Below are positions 40,615 to 49,522 of a stretch of DNA of 64,000 bases, piece after piece. The notes beneath the pieces were generated by a model. The model had not been told where the DNA came from. It worked only from the letters and a program-made list of their open reading frames with translations, and searched no databases. The stretch comes from a bacterium (lineage in GTDB: Bacteria > Bacillota > Clostridia > Christensenellales > Aristaeellaceae): NCBI GenBank assembly GCA_004563405.1, contig SFTH01000011.1:1-64000 (forward strand), in the 5' to 3' direction. The translations under genes were made by a program, and so were the position numbers. The first letter of the stretch is position 1. Each line of letters starts with the position of its first letter.

Positions 40615-42423
40615 TCAGAACAGACCGGAGACCTTGCCGGTTTCCACATCCACGTCGATCCGACGGTAGGCCGGGTCGGCAGCGGTGCCGGGCATCATGG
40701 CGATGGTACCGGCCATGGGGCACAGGAACTTGGCTCCGCCGTACTCCAGGATGTCGCGCACGGCCAGACGCCAGCCCTTCGGCACGCCCTTGAGCGTGGG
40801 GTTATCGGACAGGGACAGGTGGGTCTTGACCATCATGGTGCAATAGTCGGCGTACTTGGGATCGGACTCGAAGCGCTCTGCCTTCTGAATGGCCAGGGGC
40901 GCCCAGTCAACGCCGTCCGCACCGTAGACTTCCTTGGCGATGCGCTCAACGCGCTCACGCAGCGGCATATCCAGGTCGTACAGGAACTTGACCTCGACCG
41001 GCTCCTCGCAGGCTTCCACAACCACGCGGGCCAGCTCGGCAGCGCCCTCGCCGCCATAGCGCCAGTGGTTGGACTCCGCACAGCGCACGCCATGCTCAGC
41101 GCACAGCTTCTTCAGCAGCGCGATTTCCGCATCGGTGTCGGTGTAGAAGCGGTTGATGCACACGACGGGGTTGATGCCGGACTTCTTGATGGTGTTCACA
41201 TGGTGGAACAGGTTGCAGGTGCCCTTCTCGAGCAGCTCCAGGTTCTCCTCCGTGTACTCCTTCGGCAGGGGCGCGCCGGGGGTGACCTTGGGTCCGCCGC
41301 CGTGCATCTTCAGCGCGCGGACGGTGGCGACCAGCACGGAGACGTTCGGAGTCAGGCCGGACAGGCGGGTCTTGACGTTCCAGAACTTCTCGAAGCCGAT
41401 GTCGGCGGCGAAGCCGGACTCGGTGACGTGGTAGTCGAACAGCTTCAGCGCCAGGCGGTCAGCGATAACGGAGGACTGGCCGATGGCGATGTTGGCGAAG
41501 GGGCCGGCGTGGATCAGCACGGGCTGATGCTCGACGGAGTAGCACATGGTGGGATTGATGGCGTTGCGCATCCAGGCAGTCATGGCGCCGGCAACTTCCA
41601 GATCCTCACAGGTCACAGGCTCGCCGGAGCGGCTGTAGGCGACGACGACCTTGCCGATGCGCTCGCGCAGATCCTTCAGATCGCGGGCGACGGCCAGGAT
41701 GGCCATCAGCTCGGAACCAACGGCGATGCCGAACTTGGACTCCATCATGAAGCCATCCAGGCGGCCGCCGATGCCGATGATGATGTTGCGCAGGGACTGC
41801 GCGCAGAAGTCGATGACCCAGCCCATCTCAATGCGCTTGGGGTCGATGTCCAGGCGCTTGAGGCCCTTCTTGGCCAGCCACTCGTCGTTGTTGTTGCGCT
41901 CGTGCTGCATGCGGGCAGTCAGCGCGACCATGGCCAGGTTGTGGGCGTTCATGATATCGTTGATGTCGCCGGTCAGGCCCAGAGAGAACTCGGTCATGGG
42001 CATCAGCAGGGCGTTGCCGCCGCCTGCCGCAGTACCCTTGACGTTCATGGTGGGGCCGCCGGAGGGCTGACGCAGCGCGCCGCCGGCGTTCTTGCCGATG
42101 TAGCCCAGGCCTTCGATCAGGCCCAGGGAAACGGTGGACTTGCCCTCGCCGAAGGGAGTGGGCGTGATGGCGGTAACCTCGATGAACTTGCCGTCGGGCT
42201 TGTCCTTCAGGCGCTCCATGACCTTGATGAAGTCAATCTTCGGGGTCTTGCCGTAGGGGATGATCTCATCCGGCAGCAGGCCAAGCTTCTCACGGAAATA
42301 TTCTACCGGGGGCAGGGACTTTTCAGCTTCCTCAGCGATCTGCCAGTCCTTGTAGATGGTGGGGTCGAGCTTCACGCGGCCCTTCTCATCCACATACTTG
42401 CCATCAACGAAATTGATTGCCAT
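40615..42423 (-). CDS. fhs: Formate--tetrahydrofolate ligase
   Basis: The 602-residue protein is somewhat longer than the ~556 usual. Landmarks are the ATP loop TPTPFGEGKST near residues 88-98, RQPSGGPTMNVKGTAAGGG near residues 118-136, EFSLGLTGDINDI, and NKLDGFMMESKFGIAVGSE-type core segments. It activates formate with ATP to 10-formyl-THF, the entry to the methyl branch of one-carbon metabolism. It starts the fhs-fchA-folD operon. GGAGG lies 9 nt upstream of the ATG. Confidence 0.95.
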   Translation of the reverse strand: MAINFVDGKYVDEKGRVKLDPTIYKDWQIAEEAEKSLPPVEYFREKLGLLPDEIIPYGKTPKIDFIKVMERLKDKPDGKFIEVTAITPTPFGEGKSTVSLGLIEGLGYIGKNAGGALRQPSGGPTMNVKGTAAGGGNALLMPMTEFSLGLTGDINDIMNAHNLAMVALTARMQHERNNNDEWLAKKGLKRLDIDPKRIEMGWVIDFCAQSLRNIIIGIGGRLDGFMMESKFGIAVGSELMAILAVARDLKDLRERIGKVVVAYSRSGEPVTCEDLEVAGAMTAWMRNAINPTMCYSVEHQPVLIHAGPFANIAIGQSSVIADRLALKLFDYHVTESGFAADIGFEKFWNVKTRLSGLTPNVSVLVATVRALKMHGGGPKVTPGAPLPKEYTEENLELLEKGTCNLFHHVNTIKKSGINPVVCINRFYTDTDAEIALLKKLCAEHGVRCAESNHWRYGGEGAAELARVVVEACEEPVEVKFLYDLDMPLRERVERIAKEVYGADGVDWAPLAIQKAERFESDPKYADYCTMMVKTHLSLSDNPTLKGVPKGWRLAVRDILEYGGAKFLCPMAGTIAMMPGTAADPAYRRIDVDVETGKVSGLF

Positions 42424-42556
42424 GGTAGGATTCCTCCTTTAAATTGATCGGATCTTGATTCTGTACAGCGTCTGTCCTCGTACTATCAGAGCACTTTCAG
42501 ACCGCTCTCGGCGACCGGCTTGCGCTGCAAACCGGCGCGTCGCGCTTACAGTTGAA
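42424..42556 (-). promoter_or_regulatory. Leader of the fhs operon
   Basis: The 130-nt leader holds the near-perfect hairpin CCGGTTTGC-AGC-GCAAGCCGG (one G-U pair). I compared it by eye with ZTP and THF riboswitch consensus features and saw no match. The rest of the 320-bp spacer to the trigger-factor-like gene holds the two divergent promoters. Confidence 0.4.
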
Positions 42557-42585
42557 AGTGTACCACAATTATTCAATTCTGTCAA
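42557..42585 (-). promoter_or_regulatory. Promoter of fhs-fchA-folD
   Basis: On the minus strand, TTGACA (42580-42585) and TACACT (42557-42562) are separated by 17 bp. Confidence 0.7.
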
Positions 42586-42671
42586 TAAATAACTCGCAAA
42601 TTATTACTATTAAGTTTTAGATTTGCCAGCTCTATCGACATGATTTCACGCACATTTTCCGCGGGACAGAC

Positions 42672-42700
42672 TGGACAGGGCACGCAGAAAACGCTATAAT
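42672..42700 (+). promoter_or_regulatory. Promoter of the trigger-factor-like gene
   Basis: TGGACA (42672-42677) and TATAAT (42695-42700) are separated by 17 bp. Confidence 0.75.
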
Positions 42701-42744
42701 AGTACAAAATAATTCTATCATAACAAAACTGAGGTGTCAATAAA

Positions 42745-43698
42745 ATGTTGAATTACAAGGGCCTGAAGGCCGTACGCGAACGCATTCTTGTTCCAGATGT
42801 CCAGGTGGATCGCCAGATCGACGCCATTTTGCAGAGCCAGATGAAAAACGTGCCCGTCACGGACCGTCCCGCCCAGGCGGGCGATGAGGTGGTCCTGGAT
42901 TATGCTGGCGAAACCGCAGAAGGGTACTTTGAGGGCGGCAGCGCCGATGGGCAGGCTCTGGTGCTGGGCAGCGGCACGTTCATTCCCGGCTTCGAGGATC
43001 AGCTGATCGGCTACAGCGTCGGCGACGAGGTGGATGTGCACGTCACCTTCCCCGAAAAATACCATGCGGCGGAGCTGGCGGGCAAGGCGGCGGTGTTTCA
43101 CTGCAAGCTGCACGAGATTCGCGTGAAGGCGCGCTACAAGGCCGACGATGAATTTGCCAGGGAGGTCGGCGGCTGCAAAACCTTCGCCGAATTCCGCACG
43201 GGCCTCAAGGAAGCCATGCAGGCCTACGCCGACCAGCAGGCCGAAAACGAGCTCAAGGAACAGCTGCTCAACCAGGTGTGCGACAGCGCCAGCTTTGAGA
43301 TCACCGACGAACAGATCAACGCCGCGCTGGATCTGATGATGCAGAGTCTGGAAAACCAGCTGGCGAGCCAGGGCCTGAACATGGACATGTACTGCCAGTT
43401 CATGAACACCAACCGGGAAGCCCTGCGCGAGGACAACCGGAACGAGGCCCGCCGCAACGTGGAGCGCCAGTTCGCCGTGGCGGAAATCGCCATCGCGGAA
43501 GACATCACGCCCGACGAGGAGAGCGTGGCCCGCGCCCTCCAGCAGATTGCCCAGGACAACAAGATGACCATCGAACAGCTCCAGCCTCACATGGACGAAG
43601 CCTTCCAGGCCGCCGTGGCGCAGAGCGTGATTACCGAAAAGGTGCTGGATTTCCTGGTGGCAAGCAGCGAAATTGAAACGATCGTCAAGGACGTCTGA
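42745..43698 (+). CDS. Trigger-factor-like FKBP-type prolyl isomerase lacking the ribosome-binding domain
   Basis: The 317-residue protein starts almost directly in an FKBP domain (residues ~45-130; GDEVVLDYAGE, GSGTFIPGFEDQLIG, VDVHVTFPEKY). A helical trigger-factor C-terminal chaperone domain follows (residues ~135-317; FEITDEQINAALDLMMQ, QFAVAEIAIAEDI). The ~110-residue N-terminal ribosome-binding domain with its GFRxGK loop is absent, so it probably acts free in the cytosol as a foldase/holdase. A full-length trigger factor would be expected elsewhere. GAGGTG precedes the ATG. Confidence 0.85.
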   Translation: MLNYKGLKAVRERILVPDVQVDRQIDAILQSQMKNVPVTDRPAQAGDEVVLDYAGETAEGYFEGGSADGQALVLGSGTFIPGFEDQLIGYSVGDEVDVHVTFPEKYHAAELAGKAAVFHCKLHEIRVKARYKADDEFAREVGGCKTFAEFRTGLKEAMQAYADQQAENELKEQLLNQVCDSASFEITDEQINAALDLMMQSLENQLASQGLNMDMYCQFMNTNREALREDNRNEARRNVERQFAVAEIAIAEDITPDEESVARALQQIAQDNKMTIEQLQPHMDEAFQAAVAQSVITEKVLDFLVASSEIETIVKDV

Positions 43699-43809
43699 AG
43701 TCGCGCGGGGAAAACACCGTCCGCGCGCCGATCGCGCGGCGCAGCGCATGCGTTCAAACCAGAAGCGACTGTGCGCGCCTCACCTTCTGTATTTAACGAC
43801 ACATTCAAC

Positions 43810-43856
43810 AAAGGGCTGTCTCAAAACGGCAAAGCATGCCGGGGAGACAGCCCTTT
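43810..43856. terminator. Bidirectional terminator
   Basis: Perfect 13-bp arms AAAGGGCTGTCTC/GAGACAGCCCTTT with a 21-nt loop lie between the convergent trigger-factor-like and adenine deaminase genes. Confidence 0.8.
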
Positions 43857-43915
43857 TGTGGTGCAGCAAAAGAGGGAAACCCGCTGCGCACGGGATTCCC
43901 TCTCGAAGAATACGC

Positions 43916-45685
43916 TCAGTTTTGGAAGATGTCCACGAACTTCTGGGACAGGCCGTCCACCATGCCCCGGTCGGTGAGAATGTAGCCGGGGAGCACCGGC
44001 AGCGCGAAGACCACCAGCGCCAGAATGGAGAAGCTGTTGTCGCAGAGGGAGGCCATGACGGACTGGGTCTGTTCGATCTCGCGGCTGACCTCCTCGCAGG
44101 GATGATAACTCATCAGGCCCGCCACGGGCAGCGCGAGGGTACTGATGACCTTTCCACCCTTCGCGGCGCACATGCCGCCGCCCACGCGCTTCATCTCCTC
44201 GGCGCAGGCGTAGGCGCTCTCAATGTCGCGATAGACGACGGTGAAGTTGTGGCTGTCGTGGGAGATGGTGGTGGCCATCGCGCCCTCCCGCAGGCCGAAG
44301 CAGCGCAGCACGGCGATGCTCTTGTCCCCGGCGCCGTAGCGGTTGGCGATGCAAACGAAGTGCAGATCGTCGTGGCCCTCCAGGGAGACGCAGCCGTCCA
44401 TCACGGGAAGCTCCACCCACTCGCCGGTCTTGATGATGCTCTCCGGCGTGCGGATCATCACCAGAACCTTCACGCGGTCGCCGCAGCCCTCGGGCGCGCG
44501 CAGCAGGAAGTCCTCGGGGCAGGTGATCTGGGGCATGTTGACGGTGTTGGGCATCTCCGGCGCGGGCGCGGGATCGTCGTGACCCAGGTACTCTCCCCTG
44601 CGTGCCACCAGCTCACCGCGGATGAACACCGCGTCGGGGCGGTTGCCGTCCAGCGCGTCCACCAGCTGCATGTCGGCGATGTAACCGGGGGCGATGGCGC
44701 CCAGATCCTTGAAGTTATACTCCCGGGCGGCGTTCAGGGTGGCCATCTTGATGGCGTCCACCGGCTCCACGCCCAGCTGGATCATCTTGCGCACGACGGA
44801 GTTGATGTGGCCCTTCTCCAGCAGATCCTTGGCGTGCACGTCGTCGGTGCACACGGAGACGTTGTCGTGGAAGCGGTGATCCATGCACCCCTCCAGCTCA
44901 TGCTTCAGCGCGTCCGCGATAGAGCTAGCGCGCAGGTTGATGTGCATGCCGTTGCGCAGCTTCTCCCGTACCTCTTCGGCGGAGCCGCTCTCATGGTCGG
45001 TGCAGGGGCCGCCCACCAGATAGGCCGCCAGCTCCTTGCCGCTGGCCATGGGCGAATGGCCCTGCAGGAGCACGTCGCGCTTCACACCCTCGTCGATGAT
45101 CTCGTGCATGCGGCGGTCATCGTTGTACACGCCCACATAGTCCATGATCTCGGCGACGCCCACCACGTCCTCGCTGTCCAGCAGCTCGGCCACCTCCGTG
45201 TGGGTGAAGCTCGCGCCCGCGCCCTCCAGGGCGGGCACGGCGGGCACGCAGGATGGCGCCAGCACATAGTGGCGCAGGGCGCTCTTGCGGCCGTTCTCCA
45301 GCATGAAGCGCACGCCCGACAGGCCCATCACATTGCCGATCTCGTGGGGATCGGTGCAGACGGTGGTGGTGCCCCAGGGCACGATGGCCCGGGACATGTT
45401 CTCGGGGATCATCATGGTGGATTCGCAGTGCATGTGGGTGTCAATGAAGCCCGGAATGAGATACCGGCCCTCGCCGTCGTAGACCCGGCGGCTGGGCTGG
45501 GCCGTGGTCTGCCCCGCCTCGCGGACGCGCACCACATAGCCGTCCAGCACGTCCACGCTGGCGGGATAGATTTCGCCGGTGAACACATTGACCAGCTTCA
45601 CGTTCTCCACCGTCAGGTCGCAGGGAATCTTCTGCATGGCGGCGGCGATCAGGCGGGAGCGATCCTTCATTTCCGATTTGCGCAT
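43916..45685 (-). CDS. ade: Adenine deaminase
   Basis: The 589-residue amidohydrolase has the metal-binding GFIDTHMHCESTMM near residues 79-92, TVCTDPHEIGNV near residue 109, LQGHSP with a metal His, SVCTDDVHAKDL near residue 282 and the C-terminal adenine deaminase domain. It converts adenine to hypoxanthine and ammonia. GAAAGGAAGG precedes the ATG by 6 nt. It follows the purine permease by 75 nt on the same transcript, giving an uptake-plus-deamination unit. Confidence 0.95.
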   Translation of the reverse strand: MRKSEMKDRSRLIAAAMQKIPCDLTVENVKLVNVFTGEIYPASVDVLDGYVVRVREAGQTTAQPSRRVYDGEGRYLIPGFIDTHMHCESTMMIPENMSRAIVPWGTTTVCTDPHEIGNVMGLSGVRFMLENGRKSALRHYVLAPSCVPAVPALEGAGASFTHTEVAELLDSEDVVGVAEIMDYVGVYNDDRRMHEIIDEGVKRDVLLQGHSPMASGKELAAYLVGGPCTDHESGSAEEVREKLRNGMHINLRASSIADALKHELEGCMDHRFHDNVSVCTDDVHAKDLLEKGHINSVVRKMIQLGVEPVDAIKMATLNAAREYNFKDLGAIAPGYIADMQLVDALDGNRPDAVFIRGELVARRGEYLGHDDPAPAPEMPNTVNMPQITCPEDFLLRAPEGCGDRVKVLVMIRTPESIIKTGEWVELPVMDGCVSLEGHDDLHFVCIANRYGAGDKSIAVLRCFGLREGAMATTISHDSHNFTVVYRDIESAYACAEEMKRVGGGMCAAKGGKVISTLALPVAGLMSYHPCEEVSREIEQTQSVMASLCDNSFSILALVVFALPVLPGYILTDRGMVDGLSQKFVDIFQN

Positions 45686-45760
45686 GATTAACCTTCCTTT
45701 CTGAATATAAAGACAGAGGGGCGGCGCGAATCACGCGCCTCCCCTGCACCCATTGGCCGA

Positions 45761-47089
45761 TCAGAAGTTGATGAACTTCGTGCACATCAGCAGCCCCAGG
45801 ATGATGGTGCCCACGGAAGGCATCTTCTCCCTGTCGCCGGAGAGCAGGCCCATCGCCAGATGGATGATCACATGGGAGATCACGCCCAGGGCGATGCCGG
45901 CGGCGAAGTCGTTCATGAACACGGTCATGAACATCATCAGCGCCACGGGCGTCCAGTCGATGGGATCAAAGTCCACATCCCGCAGCACGCCCAGCATGGA
46001 GATGCCCACCATGATCAGCGCGGGCGCGGTGGCCGCGGTGGGGATGCTGATGAACAGCGGCGCAAAGAGCATGGATGCAAAGAAGAAGATGGAGGTGATC
46101 ACGGAGGCGAAGCCCGTGCGCGCGCCCGCTTCCACGCCGGAGGCGGATTCGACGTAGGTGGTGATGGTGGTCAGGCCCATCATGCCGCCCGCGACGGAGC
46201 CGATGGCGTCCACGAGGAACACGCGACCGATGCCGGGCAGGTTGCCGTCCTTGTCCAGCATGTTCGCCTTCGCGCCCAGGCCCAGGGCGGTGCCCAGGGT
46301 GGAGAAGAAGTCGCCCATGAAGAACACGATCAGATAGGGAATGAAGGCCAGCTGGAAGATGCCCTTGAAGGTGAACTTGAAGGCCACATCGCCCAGAGGC
46401 GCGAGACTGGTGGTCATCAGCTGGTCCGGCAGCTGCGTCACGCCGGTGAACAGGCCGATGATGGTGGTGATCACGATGGAGATGAGCACCGGGCCGCGCA
46501 CCTGATACACCCGGCCGTTGATCTTCACGCGGATGAAGCTGAGCACGACGATGATCAGCAGGCCGATGGCCGCGAGCTGCACGGCAGGATCGGTGAAATC
46601 GCCCATGCCGTCCAGGGAAGCGGTCACGAGGCCGGAGTTGGCAAAGCCCAGACGGGCCAGGAACAGGCCGATGGCCGCGCCCACGCCCACCTTCAGGTTC
46701 TTGGGCATCACGCGCACCATGTCCTCGCGCACCTTGAACAGGGAAAGCAGCAGGAAAATCAGGCCGGAGATGACGATGAGCGTCAGAGCCTGCTGCCAGG
46801 TGGCGCCGCCGGCGGCCACCAGGCCGGCCAGGATGGCGTTGGTGCCCATGCCGGGGGCCAGCGCGAAGGGCAGGTTGGCGTACAGGGCCATCAGCAGGGT
46901 GATCAGGCCGCTCATCAGAGCGGTGGAGATCATGACGCCGGTCACGTTCATGCCCGTGCCGGACATCAGGCTCGCCTGCACAATCAGAATGTAGGCCATG
47001 GTGGCGAAGGTCGTCGCGCCGCCGATGATCTCCCGGCGCAGCGTGGAACCCCGCTCGGTAATCTTGAAGCGAGCGTCCAGTTTATTCAT
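45761..47089 (-). CDS. NCS2 family purine permease
   Basis: The 442-residue protein has about 12-13 spans. The AzgA/PbuG-type signatures are ATFATMAYILIVQ near the N-terminus, PGMGTNAIL near residue 88, the GVGAAIGLFLARLGFANSG segment, and ESASGVEAGARTGFASV near residue 310. Adenine is the likely substrate, given the deaminase gene downstream; guanine or hypoxanthine are alternatives. The start MNKLDARFKITERG follows GGAAGGGGAAATACCA; 12 further upstream codons are open but unlikely. Confidence 0.92.
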   Translation of the reverse strand: MNKLDARFKITERGSTLRREIIGGATTFATMAYILIVQASLMSGTGMNVTGVMISTALMSGLITLLMALYANLPFALAPGMGTNAILAGLVAAGGATWQQALTLIVISGLIFLLLSLFKVREDMVRVMPKNLKVGVGAAIGLFLARLGFANSGLVTASLDGMGDFTDPAVQLAAIGLLIIVVLSFIRVKINGRVYQVRGPVLISIVITTIIGLFTGVTQLPDQLMTTSLAPLGDVAFKFTFKGIFQLAFIPYLIVFFMGDFFSTLGTALGLGAKANMLDKDGNLPGIGRVFLVDAIGSVAGGMMGLTTITTYVESASGVEAGARTGFASVITSIFFFASMLFAPLFISIPTAATAPALIMVGISMLGVLRDVDFDPIDWTPVALMMFMTVFMNDFAAGIALGVISHVIIHLAMGLLSGDREKMPSVGTIILGLLMCTKFINF

Positions 47090-47155
47090 TGGTATTTCCC
47101 CTTCCTTATAAACTCCCTTTTTCAAACCTTGGGCTTCCTTATTTTGTCCTTCGAC

Positions 47156-47184
47156 ATTATAGAAAGTTCCATTTCCACTGTCAA
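47156..47184 (-). promoter_or_regulatory. Consensus promoter of the permease-ade operon
   Basis: On the minus strand, TTGACA (47179-47184) and TATAAT (47156-47161) are separated by 17 bp, a perfect match. The remaining leader of about 60 nt is too short for a purine riboswitch. Confidence 0.9.
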
Positions 47185-47272
47185 GCGGGTTGATCTTAAT
47201 AATTGTGGGGGGATTCCGTTATAAATTGAAGAAATTGTTCCGCCAACGCCCGACGCCGCTGCGGGGCGGGAC

Positions 47273-47304
47273 AAAAAAACGCCAATCGCACACTTTCGAT
47301 TGGC
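47273..47304 (-). terminator. Terminator of the YprB-TPR operon
   Basis: Perfect 8-bp arms GCCAATCG/CGATTGGC followed on the minus strand by G and seven T residues. Confidence 0.88.
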
Positions 47305-47331
47305 ATTTGTTTCTGCAAACGCAGCGCGGGC

Positions 47332-48126
47332 TCAATCGAGCTGCGCGCGCAGCGCCTGAAGCTCCTCCAGGGAGACGGGGCACACCTTCGATCCGCTGTG
47401 CAGAATCGCCCTGTCCACCAGCTCCCGGGCGCGCTCCAGGTCGCCGTCCTCCCGGGCGAAGCGGGCCAGCGCATAGAGGGTCGTGATCTGTCCGGGCTTG
47501 GCCTTGCGTGCGCGCTCGTAGTAGTCCACGGACTGCGCGCGCAGCGCCTTTGCCGCCTCCGCGTCGCCCTGCTCCGCCGCGCGCAGGCTCCTGAGCCGCA
47601 TCAGTTCGCCGTAGTTGTCCAGGGTCGCCGCGTCCTCGTCGTCGTAATCCATGGCCTCGTCCAGCAGCGCCTGGGCCGCTTCGAACTCGCCGGTCTGTCC
47701 CGCCTGCTCCACCAGATAGGTGCCCAGGGAGGAATAGTAGGAACTGTTCTTCGCATGCCGGCCCGCGTACTCGATGGTCTCGATGGCCTTGTCCAGAATG
47801 CCCAGCCGCCACAGGCAGATGGAATAGTTGACCCGAAGTTCAAAGTGGGTGTCCTCGCTCATGGTGCGATCCTTGCTGATCTCCTTCATCAGCTCCCGGG
47901 CGCGCTCGAACTCGCCCGTGCGCATCAAAAGCACCGAATAGGACATCATTACGCCGGTCTTGCGACAGCCCGCCGCGTAGGCCTCGCCATAGAGCCGCAG
48001 CGCCTCGTCGTACTTCTCCCGGGCCTCGGCGGGACGGCCGCGGCGGTTCAGATCGTTTGCCTGCACATGCGCGTTGTAGGCCTTCTGGCCGAGTTTGTTG
48101 ACCTTGATATCGTCAAAAAAGCCCAT
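47332..48126 (-). CDS. TPR repeat protein
   Basis: The 264-residue helical protein opens MGFFDDIKVNKLGQKAYNAH. It contains several tetratricopeptide units (for example NRRGRPAEAREKYDEALRLYGEA near residues 27-49, RTGEFERARELMKE, LWRLGILDKAIETIEYA and EDGDLERARELVDRA), a scaffold for protein contacts. The start overlaps the end of the exonuclease gene by 14 nt, so expression is coupled. The function is not known. Confidence 0.85.
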   Translation of the reverse strand: MGFFDDIKVNKLGQKAYNAHVQANDLNRRGRPAEAREKYDEALRLYGEAYAAGCRKTGVMMSYSVLLMRTGEFERARELMKEISKDRTMSEDTHFELRVNYSICLWRLGILDKAIETIEYAGRHAKNSSYYSSLGTYLVEQAGQTGEFEAAQALLDEAMDYDDEDAATLDNYGELMRLRSLRAAEQGDAEAAKALRAQSVDYYERARKAKPGQITTLYALARFAREDGDLERARELVDRAILHSGSKVCPVSLEELQALRAQLD

Positions 48127-49285
48127 GGTTTTCCTTCCTTTCCGCTTCTCTTTCGATCTTCTTGCGCAGTCGCTCCCGGCGGCGCTCCAGCGCCTCCGCC
48201 TCCGAAGCGAACGCATAGCGCGCCGCCAGCTCCGCATAGCGCAGGGCGCGCCGGGGGTTTTTGTAGTGATGCTCGTAGAGCTTGGAGAGCTCCACATAAA
48301 TCCGCTCCCGGAGCTGCCGCCGGCAGGCCATCTGCTCCAGGATCTCCCGCATGGCCTCCGCATCCCGGTTCTTCCGGGCCAGAAGGTACATGCGCCAGGC
48401 TGCCTCCGCGGCCACGCGGTTTCCCGCCAGTGCGGACACGCTGCCTGCGGGGGCGGGAATGGCAGCGATGCGGTAGAGCTCCCGCGCCGGGCGCAGCTCG
48501 CCCTGGTTCTCCAGCGCGCGGCCCATGCTGAGCAGATCGGCGCTGCGGGTCTCCCGCTCGGGATGGGCGTAGAGCGCGCACAGGTGCGCAAGGAGCGTTC
48601 CGAGGGTAAAAATGTCCTGCCGGTTGTGGCGCACCACATCGTCCAGCAGAGAAAAATCCCCGGTTTTGAGATAGTCGAAGAACCGGCGGGGCGCCTCGCT
48701 GCCGGGAAGGTCGTCCTCCCGGGGCTGGCCGAGGATCTGCTCCTCCAGGTTGGCCAGCCGGCAACTGCCGATGCGCCGCTTCCAGGTGCGCCGGGCGGGA
48801 TAGAGCAGATCCAGCTGCTCCAGTTCCCGCCAGCCGTCCCGCATGCGGCACATGGTGTAGCGCGCCTGCAGGAGGGGCAAATCGAAGTTTTTGCCGTTGA
48901 AGGTGCACACCACGTCAAAGCCCTGCATGCGCCGCGCGAGGCGTTCCAGCAGTTCCGGCTCGTCGCCGTAATCCCGCATCAGGTACTGCTCCACGACGAA
49001 GCTCTCCCCCTCCACGAAGCCCACGCCCACCAGAAAGGCCACGGTGCCCGCGCCGCCGGAGAGGCCGGTGGTTTCCGTATCGAGAAAGAGGCAACGGCGA
49101 ATGTCAAAGGCTCGGCCGCTCCAGCCGATGCGCCGCAGCCCGTCCGGGTCCAGGCAGAACAGCCGCGCGTCCGCAGCCTGCCGGTCGCTGAAGACCGCCA
49201 CGCCGCCCGCGTGTGCGGGCCGCGCCTCCGCCCGGGGCGCAGACGCGCCGATCGCATTGAGTTTCGCCCGCAGTCCCGACGGCAT
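48113..49285 (-). CDS. YprB-like RNase H-fold exonuclease
   Basis: The 390-residue protein has a DEDD-type exonuclease domain. FLDTETTGLSGG near residues 66-77 carries the first Asp/Glu, VCTFNGKNFDLPLLQAR near residue 125 the second Asp, and HNRQDIFTL near residue 220 the last. A helical, TPR-like tail rich in Arg follows. B. subtilis YprB proteins have this arrangement. The ATG at 49285 is 7 nt from GGAGGTG; the ATG two codons earlier is too close. Substrate DNA or RNA is not known. Confidence 0.88.
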   Translation of the reverse strand: MPSGLRAKLNAIGASAPRAEARPAHAGGVAVFSDRQAADARLFCLDPDGLRRIGWSGRAFDIRRCLFLDTETTGLSGGAGTVAFLVGVGFVEGESFVVEQYLMRDYGDEPELLERLARRMQGFDVVCTFNGKNFDLPLLQARYTMCRMRDGWRELEQLDLLYPARRTWKRRIGSCRLANLEEQILGQPREDDLPGSEAPRRFFDYLKTGDFSLLDDVVRHNRQDIFTLGTLLAHLCALYAHPERETRSADLLSMGRALENQGELRPARELYRIAAIPAPAGSVSALAGNRVAAEAAWRMYLLARKNRDAEAMREILEQMACRRQLRERIYVELSKLYEHHYKNPRRALRYAELAARYAFASEAEALERRRERLRKKIEREAERKENHGLF

Positions 49286-49304
49286 ACACATTCACCTCCC
49301 GTCC

Positions 49305-49333
49305 ATTGTAGGCGTTCAGGCGGCGCTTGTCAA
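49305..49333 (-). promoter_or_regulatory. Promoter of the YprB-TPR operon
   Basis: On the minus strand, TTGACA (49328-49333) and TACAAT (49305-49310) are separated by 17 bp. The following 189 bp to the Rieske gene hold no gene. Confidence 0.82.
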
Positions 49334-49522
49334 GCTGCCGGGAGAATGCCAGAGCGAACGGTATGGGATGTCGGTTCGCAGGCGCGCGCAGAGCTGCGAA
49401 AAAACAGGCGCAGAAGTCCGCTTTCCCTTCCGGCGGCCGGGCGACGGCCCCGGGCATTTCCATCTAATCCGCCCGCGCAGGCGCCGATGCGTTTTGCGGA
49501 GATGCGCGTACAGCCTGCCGCT

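Noticed and set aside
42424..42556. THF or ZTP riboswitch before fhs
   Set aside because: A hairpin is present, but the conserved segments of either class are not visible by eye.
47090..47155. Purine riboswitch upstream of the adenine permease
   Set aside because: The leader after the consensus promoter is only about 60 nt and shows no three-way-junction core.
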